In this document: positions 31,900 to 38,815 of the stretch, piece by piece
Layout of the letters: the number at the start of each line of letters is the position of its first letter
Numbering within the stretch: the stretch's first letter is position 1
The notes under the pieces: model-generated
The model's input: only the letters and a program-made list of their open reading frames with translations
The model's database searches: none
What the model was told of the DNA's origin: nothing
NCBI GenBank assembly: GCA_027587225.1
Contig: JAPDDQ010000001.1
Location: 248,001 to 312,000, forward strand
Direction: 5' to 3'
Source of the DNA: Solirubrobacter taibaiensis
GTDB taxonomy: Bacteria > Actinomycetota > Thermoleophilia > Solirubrobacterales > Solirubrobacteraceae
DNA: 64,000 nucleotides
Translations under genes and position numbers: made by a program

Positions 31900-32453
31900 C
31901 GGTTCTCCTCGTCCATCCGACCGCGCAGCCACTTCAACCCCCGTGAGACGCGCTGGCGCACGGCCGGTTCGCTGGAACCGGTCCGCGCCGCGATCTCGTC
32001 GTAGTCCAGTTCCTCCAGCACCCGCATGCGCACCGCCTCCCGCTGCTCCTCTGGCAACTGCTCGAGATGGACGAGCGCGACGAGGTCGTCGCTCGCCGGC
32101 TCGTCGTGCTCCATCCGCAAAGGAGCGATGCCGAGCTGAGCGAGCGCGCGCTGCTCGACCACGCCGCGCCGACGCCAGTCCGCCAGCAGATTGCGAGCCG
32201 TCGTGTAGACGAACGCGGCGTGCTCACCGCGTGTGGACCCTCGGATGCGGGTGCGCGAGGCGACGACCCGCGCCCACGTCTCCGACCACAGATCGGCGGC
32301 CTCCTCGCGGGTGCGCGCCTCGCGGCGGAACCACGCGAGCAGCGGCGCGCCAAGTTCGTCGTAGAGGTCGGCGACCTCGTCGGCCGACAGCCCCCGTCGC
32401 AGGCGCAGGCGCGGTACGGCGCGTTGCTTCTCAGGCTCCACCAAGGCGCTCAC
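31896..32453 (-). CDS. ECF-family RNA polymerase sigma factor
   Basis: A 185-residue group IV sigma factor. Region 2 is DLYDELGAPLLAWFRREARTREEAADLWSETWARV with FVYTTARNLLADWRRR (2.3-2.4); region 4 is LEQLPEEQREAVRMRVLEELDYDEIAARTGSSEPAVRQRVSRGLKWLR. GTG 32453 lies 9 nt downstream of the CGTC box of a promoter also found before the protease gene, so it is probably self-activating. It lacks the SnoaL-like C-terminal extension of ECF41 proteins. Followed immediately by its membrane partner. Confidence 0.92.
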   Translation of the reverse strand: MSALVEPEKQRAVPRLRLRRGLSADEVADLYDELGAPLLAWFRREARTREEAADLWSETWARVVASRTRIRGSTRGEHAAFVYTTARNLLADWRRRGVVEQRALAQLGIAPLRMEHDEPASDDLVALVHLEQLPEEQREAVRMRVLEELDYDEIAARTGSSEPAVRQRVSRGLKWLRGRMDEENR

Positions 32454-32462
32454 GGGGGTGCA

Positions 32463-32488
32463 GACGAACGAGCGTCGGGACTGTGACA
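32463..32488 (-). promoter_or_regulatory. ECF-type promoter of the sigma factor gene
   Basis: On the - strand TGTCACA (32488-32482), 15 nt, CGTC (32466-32463), then 9 nt to GTG 32453. Twenty-four of about 33 positions, including both boxes, match the region at 31236-31268. It overlaps nothing on the other strand except the start of the imuB control region. Confidence 0.7.
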
Positions 32489-32518
32489 GCAAATGCCGGT
32501 TCCCGCCGACCGGCATGC

Positions 32519-32530
32519 GAACATACGTTC
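32519..32530. promoter_or_regulatory. LexA box upstream of imuB
   Basis: GAACATACGTTC (GAAC-N4-GTTC) 5 bp before ATG 32536. The adjacent inverted repeat TGCCGGT...ACCGGCA (32494-32500, 32509-32515) may add structure to the site. SOS control of the ImuB gene is expected from its role. Confidence 0.9.
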
Positions 32531-32535
32531 TATCG

Positions 32536-33837
32536 ATGATCGTCTGCGTCCTTCTTCCTCGCTTTGAGCTCGCGGTCGCCGCGGGTGGCCGTGAGGCCCT
32601 CGCCGCCGCACCGCTCGCCCTCGCCCCCGAGATCGGGCGTGAGCAGCTGGTCGGGGAAACGTCGGCCGCTGCCGAAGCCCACGGTGTCCGCGCCGGCCTG
32701 CGCCTGGGTGAAGCGCTGGCGCGCTGCCCCACGCTCCAACTCGTCACGCCTGACCCGGCGGGGGTCGCCGACGCCTGGGAGGGCATCGTCGGCGCGTTGG
32801 AGGGCATCGGCGCGGCGGTGGAGTCCGACAGGCCAGGCATGGCCTGGTTCGACGAACGCTGCCTGCGCGGGCTCCACGGCGGGAGCGTCGAAGGCGTGAT
32901 TACCGCTGCTCGCCGCGCCCTCGCCGGCCGCTCTCGCGACCCTGGCTCTGTCCCTGGTGGCGCTGCGCTGCATCCCTCCGCGCCGCGCGACCCCAGCGCC
33001 GCCGCGCACGCTGCATCGCGCGGTGTCGCGGTCGGCGCCGGCGGGCGCATCGGCGCGGCGCCCTCACGCTTCGCCGCGCTCTCCGCGGCCCACCGTGCCC
33101 GCGCGCGGCGCCCAGAGATCGCCCCGGAGAAGCCCGCGAGCCTGGCCGCTTACCTCGCGCCCTTGCCCGTCTCGCTGTTGAGCTCGCGGCCGGAGGTCGC
33201 CACCTTGCCGGAGGCGCTGGAGCGCTTCGGGATCGCGACACTCGGCGAGCTGGCCAAGCTGTCGCGCGCCGCGCTGGCCGACCGCTTCGGGCAACCCGGC
33301 CTGCTCGCACGAGACCTCGCTCTCGGCCGCGACACGCCACTGCGTCCCCGCGTGCCCTCCGAGCGTCTGCAGGAGGTGCTCGAGCTGCCGGAGTCGGCGC
33401 TCGGCCAACAGCTGGAGCGCGCCCTCGGCATGCTCATCGATCGCGTCCTCGCCCGGCCCGAGCGCCGCGGCCGCACGGTTCGCGCGGTCGTGCTCTCGGC
33501 CGCGCTCGTCGGCGGCGGCACATGGCGCACCCAGCTCACCTTCCGTGAAGCCCTGTCCGACCCTCGCCGGATGCGCCTCGCGCTCGGCGGCCGTCTCACG
33601 GAGCTCCCCGCGCCTGCCGACTCCCTCCGCCTCCGCGTTGAAGCTTTCGGCCCTCCGAGCGGAGATCAACGCTCCCTCCTCGCCGAACCGGCCGCGATCC
33701 GCCGCGCCCGCCTCCGAGAAGCCGTCCGCCAAACCCGCGCCGCCGCCGGCCCTGACGCCGCCCTGCGCATCCTCGCCGTGGACCCAGACTCGCGCGTCCC
33801 AGAACGCCGCCTCGCGCTCGCGCCCTGGGAACCATGA
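32536..33837 (+). CDS. imuB: ImuB, Y-family polymerase-like mutasome protein
   Basis: A 433-residue Y-family-like protein that bridges DnaE2 to the beta clamp in damage-induced mutagenesis. Recognisable parts are the N-terminal strand IVCVLLPRFELAVAA (the usual catalytic D-x-D is missing, as in ImuB), GVRAGLRLGEALARCPTLQLV, and the helix-hairpin-helix region ALERFGIATLGELAKLSRAALADRFGQPG. ATG 32536 follows a LexA box by 5 bp. No ImuA/ImuA' gene is seen upstream, where the divergent sigma gene lies. The DUF6504-like gene follows. A low-complexity stretch rich in Arg/Ala (about residues 135-195) is unusual. Confidence 0.88.
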   Translation: MIVCVLLPRFELAVAAGGREALAAAPLALAPEIGREQLVGETSAAAEAHGVRAGLRLGEALARCPTLQLVTPDPAGVADAWEGIVGALEGIGAAVESDRPGMAWFDERCLRGLHGGSVEGVITAARRALAGRSRDPGSVPGGAALHPSAPRDPSAAAHAASRGVAVGAGGRIGAAPSRFAALSAAHRARARRPEIAPEKPASLAAYLAPLPVSLLSSRPEVATLPEALERFGIATLGELAKLSRAALADRFGQPGLLARDLALGRDTPLRPRVPSERLQEVLELPESALGQQLERALGMLIDRVLARPERRGRTVRAVVLSAALVGGGTWRTQLTFREALSDPRRMRLALGGRLTELPAPADSLRLRVEAFGPPSGDQRSLLAEPAAIRRARLREAVRQTRAAAGPDAALRILAVDPDSRVPERRLALAPWEP

Positions 33838-33897
33838 GCGCCCTCGGCCTGAGCCCCGACCCGCGCGTGCCGCGCGCTCGCGCCGGCGCGCCATGTC

Positions 33898-34323
33898 GTG
33901 AACGCTGAACGCGGGCATCCACCCAGCCGCGCTCAGCCCGGCCCACCGCCCGCGCGTGGCGGTCCCCGTCGCTTGCCCGCCACCGTGCCTCCCGGGGGTG
34001 GCGACGCTCCCGGCGCGCCGGCACCCAACCAGAACGCACGGAACGGGGGAGCGGCGAGCGTCGGGATCGAACCCATCGCCAGCCGCGGTCCGCGCCGCCT
34101 CGCGAAGCCGAAGCCCATCCGCGTTCGCGCGGACAACGCCGGGCGTCCGCAGATGATCGAGCGGCGCGAGGTGGACGCTGTGCGGGAATCGTGGCTCGTC
34201 GAGGACCGCTGGTGGACGGACGCCCCGCTGCGCCGGCGCTACTGGGAGGTGGTGACCGGCGACGGGCGGGACCTTGTCGTGTTCCGCGACCTGGAGGAGG
34301 GCTGCTGGTACTCGCAGCGGTAA
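33898..34323 (+). CDS. DUF6504-like protein of the ImuB/DnaE2 neighbourhood
   Basis: A 141-residue frame from GTG 33898. The first half is Pro/Gly/Arg-rich and possibly not translated; the conserved part is KPIRVRADNAGRPQMIERREVD followed by SWLVEDRWWTDAPLRRRYWEVV and LVVFRDLEEGCWYSQR, which matches the small protein often encoded after imuB and now called DUF6504. A start at ATG 34154 would give only the last 56 residues. It is probably co-induced with imuB. Role unknown. Confidence 0.7.
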   Translation: MNAERGHPPSRAQPGPPPARGGPRRLPATVPPGGGDAPGAPAPNQNARNGGAASVGIEPIASRGPRRLAKPKPIRVRADNAGRPQMIERREVDAVRESWLVEDRWWTDAPLRRRYWEVVTGDGRDLVVFRDLEEGCWYSQR

Positions 34324-34350
34324 CGAACCTCGCGCTATGCGCGAGGTTCG
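34324..34350. terminator. 12-bp perfect hairpin after the imuB operon
   Basis: CGAACCTCGCGC-TAT-GCGCGAGGTTCG starts right after the stop codon of the DUF6504-like gene. There is no T-tract, so it may end transcription with Rho or protect the mRNA 3' end. The convergent ABC permease gene ends 94 bp further on. Confidence 0.65.
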
Positions 34351-34443
34351 TCGCACCGTCGCGTCGTGACAGCGCCGCCAAGGCGAGGTTCGCTGCACCG
34401 CCGCGTGGCGCCGCGCGACGGCGGCGCCAGCCACGCGCCGGCC

Positions 34444-35241
34444 TTAGCGCGAGAGGCGCTGGTACCGACGGACCGAGAGCGGGAGGAACACGGCGGAGAT
34501 CACGACTGGCCAGACGACCGCCATCAGCACCGCATGGGACGCGATCCAGGAGGTGCCGGTGTCCGCGCCCACATTGCCGAAGAGCTCACGAGCGGCGCCG
34601 ACGGTGGAGGAGAGCGGGTTCCACTCGGCGATGAAACCGAGCCAGCCCGGCATGAGCTCGGGGGCGACGAACGCGCTCGTGACCATCGTGAACGGGAAGA
34701 GCAGGCCCCAGACGGAGCCGGCCGCCTCAGGGCTCCCGACGATCAGGCCGAGGTAGATGCCGATCCACAGGCACGCGAACCGCAGCAACAGCAGCAGGAG
34801 CACGGCGAGCAGCGCGTTCGGCAGTCCGTCGTGCCAGCTCCAGCCGACGACGAGGCCGCAGGCGATCGTGATCAACAGGCCGGCGAACGAGTTGACCATG
34901 TCGGCCGAGCAACGGCCGGTGACGATCGCCGAGGGCGCCATGGGCAGGGAACGAAAACGATCCATGACGCCGCGCTCGATGTCGGTGGCGACGACGGTCA
35001 TGGTGTTGCCGATGCCGAACGCCATGGTCATGGCGAAGATCCCGGGCATGAGGAAATCGCGGTAGTCGCCGCCGCCCGGGACGACCATGCCGCTGCCGAA
35101 GACGTAGCCGAAGAGCAGGACGAACATGATCGGGAAGCTCAGCTCGCCGATCACGCGGACCGGGCTGATGAACCACGTCAGCAGATCGCGTCGGGTGATC
35201 GTCCAGGTGTCGTACAAGCCCCACTGCAGTCGCGCGATCAC
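34444..35241 (-). CDS. ABC-2 type transporter permease (DrrB-like)
   Basis: A 265-residue membrane protein with six predicted segments, e.g. FPIMFVLLFGYVFGSGMVV, FAGLLITIACGLVVGWSW, ALLAVLLLLLLRFACLWIG, WGLLFPFTMVTSAFVAP and a last one before VRRYQRL. It belongs to the ABC-2/DrrB family, which exports drugs or lipids. GTG 35241 overlaps the ATPase stop by 4 nt; the longer frame upstream is a shadow of the ATPase. Partner of the 35238 ATPase. Confidence 0.9.
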   Translation of the reverse strand: MIARLQWGLYDTWTITRRDLLTWFISPVRVIGELSFPIMFVLLFGYVFGSGMVVPGGGDYRDFLMPGIFAMTMAFGIGNTMTVVATDIERGVMDRFRSLPMAPSAIVTGRCSADMVNSFAGLLITIACGLVVGWSWHDGLPNALLAVLLLLLLRFACLWIGIYLGLIVGSPEAAGSVWGLLFPFTMVTSAFVAPELMPGWLGFIAEWNPLSSTVGAARELFGNVGADTGTSWIASHAVLMAVVWPVVISAVFLPLSVRRYQRLSR

Positions 35242-36209
35242 GCCGCCACCTCCTCGGTCTCCTCGACCTCGGCCGGGCGGCCGGTCAACAGCAGGAACAC
35301 CTCGTCCAGCGTCGGCCGCCGCAGCGCGACGTCCTCCGCGACCACGCCCACGTCCTCGAGTCCGCGCAGCACCGCGCCGAGCGCGGCGACCGGCTCGGCC
35401 GCCGGTGCGGTGACGCGCCGCACGGCCACGTCCACCGACGCCGCGCAGCCGCACGCGAGCCCGACAGCCGTCGCCGCGACCGACAGGTCTGCCTCGGCCG
35501 CGACCACGACGTCGATCTGCGACCCACCGACTCGCGCCTTCAGCTCGCCGGGCGTGCCCGCCGCGATCACGCGCCCACGGTCGATGACCGAGATCGAGTC
35601 GGCGAGCTGGTCGGCCTCGTCGAGGTAGTGCGTGGTCAACAGCACCGTGGTGCCTTCGGCGACGAGCGCCCGCACGACGTCCCACACCTCGTTGCGGTTG
35701 CGCGGGTCCTGCCCCGTGGTCGGCTCGTCCAGGAAGAGCACGCGCGGGGAGCGGATGAAGCTCGCCGCGAGGTCCAGCCGCCGCCGCATACCGCCCGAGT
35801 ACTTCTTCGCTGGCCGCAAGGCCGCCTCAGTCAGCCCGAACCGCTCGAGCAGCTCGTCCGACCGCCGCCGCGCCGCCCGCGGCGACAGGTGGTGCAGCCG
35901 CCCGAACATCTCGAGGTTCTGGCGTCCGCTGAGCGCCTCGTCGACCGCGTCGTGCTGGCTCGTGAGCCCGATCTTCGCTCGCACCGCGCGCGGGTCGCGA
36001 ACCACGTCGCATCCCGCGACGCGAGCGCTCCCCGTATCCATCCGCAGCAGCGTCGCCAGGACCCGCACGGCCGTGGTCTTACCGGCGCCGTTGGGCCCGA
36101 GCAAGCCGCAGACCGTGCCCTCAGGCACCTCGAGGTCCAGACCGTCGAGCGCCACGGTCTCGCCGTATCGCTTGTGCAACCCGTCTGCGACGATCGCAAG
36201 CTCACCCAC
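35238..36209 (-). CDS. ABC transporter ATP-binding protein (DrrA-like)
   Basis: A 323-residue ATPase. Walker A is GPNGAGKTT, the Q-loop LTSQHDAVDEAL, the signature YSGGMRRRLDLA, Walker B VLFLDEPTTGQDP and the H-loop LTTHYLDEADQLA. The C-terminal extension (VTAPAAEPVAALGAVLRGL...RRPTLDEVFLLLTG) is typical of DrrA drug-exporter ATPases. GTG 36209 is chosen because family sequence begins there. The promoter overlaps tandem operators at 36227-36263 facing a TetR gene, so drug-inducible export is likely. Confidence 0.92.
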   Translation of the reverse strand: MGELAIVADGLHKRYGETVALDGLDLEVPEGTVCGLLGPNGAGKTTAVRVLATLLRMDTGSARVAGCDVVRDPRAVRAKIGLTSQHDAVDEALSGRQNLEMFGRLHHLSPRAARRRSDELLERFGLTEAALRPAKKYSGGMRRRLDLAASFIRSPRVLFLDEPTTGQDPRNRNEVWDVVRALVAEGTTVLLTTHYLDEADQLADSISVIDRGRVIAAGTPGELKARVGGSQIDVVVAAEADLSVAATAVGLACGCAASVDVAVRRVTAPAAEPVAALGAVLRGLEDVGVVAEDVALRRPTLDEVFLLLTGRPAEVEETEEVAA

Positions 36210-36226
36210 GCCGATCAACCCTCTCT

Positions 36227-36263
36227 GAGTACGATGTACGCATAAGCGAGTACAGCGTACGCA
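36227..36263. promoter_or_regulatory. Tandem operators GAGTACNNNGTACGCA for the TetR regulator
   Basis: GAGTACGATGTACGCA (36227-36242) and GAGTACAGCGTACGCA (36248-36263) are direct repeats offset by 21 bp, two helical turns. Each contains the palindrome GTAC-N3-GTAC. They fill the gap between the divergent ABC exporter and TetR genes, so two dimers bound on one face of the helix could repress both. Regulator identity is inferred from position. Confidence 0.8.
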
Positions 36264-36278
36264 CTTTGTCAAGCCCCC

Positions 36279-37028
36279 ATGCCTGAATCGACCGGCGGAA
36301 GCGACTTCCGCATCAGCCTGAAGCTCCTCTGGGGCACGAAGGAACGCGCCCCTCGCGGGCCCAAACCCGCGCTCACCGTGGAGCAGATCGTCGAGCAGGC
36401 GATCGCCCTCGCCGACGCCGAAGGCATCGACAACGTGAGCATGCGCCGCGTCGCCGAGCGCCTCGGCGTGGGGGCGATGTCGCTGTACCGCTACGTGCCG
36501 TCGAAGGCCGAGCTGCTCGACCTGATGCTGGACACGATCCACGGCGAGCACGCCAACGCCGCATCGCCCGCCGACAGCGAGCCGTGGCGCACGCGCCTCG
36601 AGTGGCACGCCCGCCAGAGCCGCGCGCTCATCCAGCGCCACCCGTGGATGCTGCAGGTGCGCCAGGGGCAGCGCCCGCCGTTGGGGCCGAACATCATGGC
36701 CGTGTTCAACGCCTACCTGGGCGCAGTCAAGGACAGCGGGCTCACGCCCGCAGAGACGATCGCCGTCACCGAGGTCGTCAGCAACTACGTCCAGGGCGCG
36801 ACTCGCGCCGTCGTCGAGGCCGTCCAGACCGAGCAGGAGAGCGGCGTCTCAGACGAGGAGTGGTGGGGCGAGCGCAACGTCTTCTGGGAGGAGTACTTCG
36901 ACGTCGAGCGCTTTCCGCACATCACGTTGATGTGGGAGTCGGGTGGCTACGACGAGCCGGTCGACCAGTTCGAATTCGGTCTTCAGCGCGTGCTGGACGG
37001 CGTCGAGGCGATGCTCGCCGGCCGCTGA
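36279..37028 (+). CDS. TetR-family transcriptional regulator
   Basis: A 249-residue TetR protein with a C-terminal domain of the TetR_C_1 type. The HTH is LTVEQIVEQAIALADAEGIDNVSMRRVAERLGVGAMSLYRYVPSKAELLDLMLDTI. The ligand domain includes HPWMLQVRQGQRPPLGPNIMAVFNAYLGAV. It starts 16 bp after the second operator and probably represses itself and the divergent DrrAB-like exporter until a drug-like ligand binds. Its 3' end overlaps the convergent acetyltransferase by 46 bp. Confidence 0.92.
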   Translation: MPESTGGSDFRISLKLLWGTKERAPRGPKPALTVEQIVEQAIALADAEGIDNVSMRRVAERLGVGAMSLYRYVPSKAELLDLMLDTIHGEHANAASPADSEPWRTRLEWHARQSRALIQRHPWMLQVRQGQRPPLGPNIMAVFNAYLGAVKDSGLTPAETIAVTEVVSNYVQGATRAVVEAVQTEQESGVSDEEWWGERNVFWEEYFDVERFPHITLMWESGGYDEPVDQFEFGLQRVLDGVEAMLAGR

Positions 37029-37516
37029 CCGCGGAACACCGTGTGCGGGCGCCCGAACGCGAGGCGCTCGCCCGACCGCCGCATCCCGAGCTTGGTCAGC
37101 ACGTGCAACGACGCGGTGTTTGCCGGCTCGGCCAGCGCGACGACCTCGTCCACCCCTAAGTCTTCGAACGCCATTCGCAGCCAGGCTCCGGCCGCTTCGG
37201 TCGCGTACCCGCGCCCCCACCAGGCCTTGCCGAGCGTGTAGCCCAGTTCGACCTCGCCCGCCGGCGTCCGGTACAAGCCCGCGTCGCCGATCAGCACGCC
37301 CGAGGTCTGCTCGATCACCGCCCAGAACGAGTAGCCGTGGTGGAACTGGTGATCGGAGTAATCGTCGACCAGTCGCCGCGTATGCGCGATGTCTGCCAAT
37401 GGCCCGGTGGCCACGTAGCGCATGACCTCGGGGTCCGAGTAGATCGGGTGCACGATCTCCACGTCCGCGGGCGTGAACGGGCGCAGGAGCAGGCGGGATG
37501 TCACGAGCTGATGCAC
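36983..37516 (-). CDS. GNAT family N-acetyltransferase (RimJ/RimL type)
   Basis: A 177-residue acetyltransferase. LVTSRLLLRPFTPADVEIV at the start and ELGYTLGKAWWGRGYATEAAGAWLRMAF (acetyl-CoA loop, Q/R-x-x-G-x-G/A as R-G-Y-A) are typical of the Acetyltransf_3 group, followed by ALAEPANTASLHVLTKLGM. It acetylates an N-terminus or a small amine; the substrate is unknown. The last 15 residues run over the TetR gene 3' end. Confidence 0.88.
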   Translation of the reverse strand: MHQLVTSRLLLRPFTPADVEIVHPIYSDPEVMRYVATGPLADIAHTRRLVDDYSDHQFHHGYSFWAVIEQTSGVLIGDAGLYRTPAGEVELGYTLGKAWWGRGYATEAAGAWLRMAFEDLGVDEVVALAEPANTASLHVLTKLGMRRSGERLAFGRPHTVFRGQRPASIASTPSSTR

Positions 37517-37550
37517 GCCTCGGTTCTACCTCACGCGTACGCTGCGTGCC

Positions 37551-38762
37551 GTGGGGGTCCTCAAGCTGCGCGAGTTCCGCCTGCTGTTCGGCGCCCAGGC
37601 CGTGTCCGTGCTAGGCGACCGGATGGTGGCCATCGCGCTCGCGTTCGCGGTGATCGAGCTCGGCGGGTCGGCCTCCGAGATCGGCCTCGTGCTCGCCGCC
37701 CGCACGCTGCCGATGGTGCTCACGCTGCTGATCGGGGGCGTCATCGCCGACCGCATGTCGCGGCGCGCGGTCATGGTCGCCGCGGACCTCGTGCGGCTCC
37801 TCACCCAGGGCGCGATCGCGGTGCTGCTCATCTCCGGCGCAGCCGAGATCTGGATGATCGCCGTGCTCTCGGGCCTCACCGGCGCCGCCACCGGCTTCTT
37901 CAACCCGGCTTCGACGGGGCTGCTCCCAGTGATCGTCCCCGCCGAACGCCTGCAGGAGGCCAACGGCGTCCGCGCGACGGCGCTCAGCGGCGGCGAGATC
38001 GTCGGTCCAGCGATCGCCGGTGTGCTGATCGCCACCGTCGGCGCCGGTTGGGCGATGGCGATCGACGCGCTGACGTTCGCGGTCAGTGCGCTGTTCCTGC
38101 TCGGGCTGCGGCTGCCGGAGCGCGTCCCACGCGCCGGCACCACCTTCCTCGCCGATCTGCGTGAGGGCTGGGGGGTGTTCCGGGGGCTGACGTGGGTGTG
38201 GACGTTCGTGCTCGCCGCCGGCATCGGCAACCTCATCTGGGGCGCATGGTCCACGCTCGGCCCGGTGGTTGCCGAGCGCGAGCTCGGCGGTGCGGCCGCG
38301 TGGGGGACCGTGCTCGGCGCCACGGGTATCGGGGCGTTGCTCGGCGCGCTGATGGCCGTGCGCGTCCGCCCTCGCCGCCCGCTCGTGGTGGCCGGAGGCA
38401 GCTTCGTGCTGATGGCGTTTCCGTTCGCGTTCCTCGCCGTCGGCGCGCATGTCGGCGTGATCGCCGTGGGCGCGTTGCTCGCCGGCGTGTCGATGATGCT
38501 CGGCAACGCCGTATGGGAGTCCACGCTCATGCGCCATGTGCCGGGCGAGGCGCTCTCGCGGGTGAGCGCGTACGACTGGTTCGGATCGATCGCGTTCCAG
38601 CCGCTCGGCATGGTCATCTGGGGGCCGATCGCCGCACTCATCGGCATTGCGCCGGCGCTCTGGCTCGCGTTCGCGGCCGTCGTCGCGACGACGGCCGCTC
38701 TGCTCGCCACGCCGGCGATCCGCGCCCTCCGCGACGATTCGCCTGCTCAGCCCGTCCTGTAG
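37551..38762 (+). CDS. MFS exporter (MFS_3, EntS-like)
   Basis: A 403-residue major facilitator with about 11-12 transmembrane helices. It starts LKLREFRLLFGAQAVSVLGDRMVAIALAFAVIELGGSASEIG, the MFS_3 pattern, with ADRMSRRAVMVAADLVRLLTQG as the loop 2-3 motif. The second half includes VAGGSFVLMAFPFAFLAVGAHVGVIAVG. GTG 37551 is 34 bp from the divergent GNAT start. It probably exports a small hydrophobic compound. The dnaE2 LexA boxes follow its stop directly. Confidence 0.9.
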   Translation: MGVLKLREFRLLFGAQAVSVLGDRMVAIALAFAVIELGGSASEIGLVLAARTLPMVLTLLIGGVIADRMSRRAVMVAADLVRLLTQGAIAVLLISGAAEIWMIAVLSGLTGAATGFFNPASTGLLPVIVPAERLQEANGVRATALSGGEIVGPAIAGVLIATVGAGWAMAIDALTFAVSALFLLGLRLPERVPRAGTTFLADLREGWGVFRGLTWVWTFVLAAGIGNLIWGAWSTLGPVVAERELGGAAAWGTVLGATGIGALLGALMAVRVRPRRPLVVAGGSFVLMAFPFAFLAVGAHVGVIAVGALLAGVSMMLGNAVWESTLMRHVPGEALSRVSAYDWFGSIAFQPLGMVIWGPIAALIGIAPALWLAFAAVVATTAALLATPAIRALRDDSPAQPVL

Positions 38763-38770
38763 TTTCATGC

Positions 38771-38815
38771 GAACAAGTGTGCGCTTCCGTCCGGACGGAA
38801 TGCGAACATGTGTTC
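38771..38815. promoter_or_regulatory. LexA box pair with 16-bp palindrome upstream of dnaE2
   Basis: A consensus LexA box GAACATGTGTTC (38804-38815) abuts the GTG start of dnaE2. A weaker box GAACAAGTGTGC (38771-38782) lies 33 bp upstream, each within the repeated TGCGAACA. Between them is the perfect 16-bp palindrome TTCCGTCCGGACGGAA (38785-38800). The strong box overlapping the start implies tight repression and a very short leader. Confidence 0.88.

Noticed and set aside
37606..38768. Long - strand frames opposite the MFS gene and the 46847-48676 + strand frame opposite the MMPL gene
   Set aside because: Both are antisense shadows of membrane-protein genes: charged, His/Arg/Asp-rich and without motifs.
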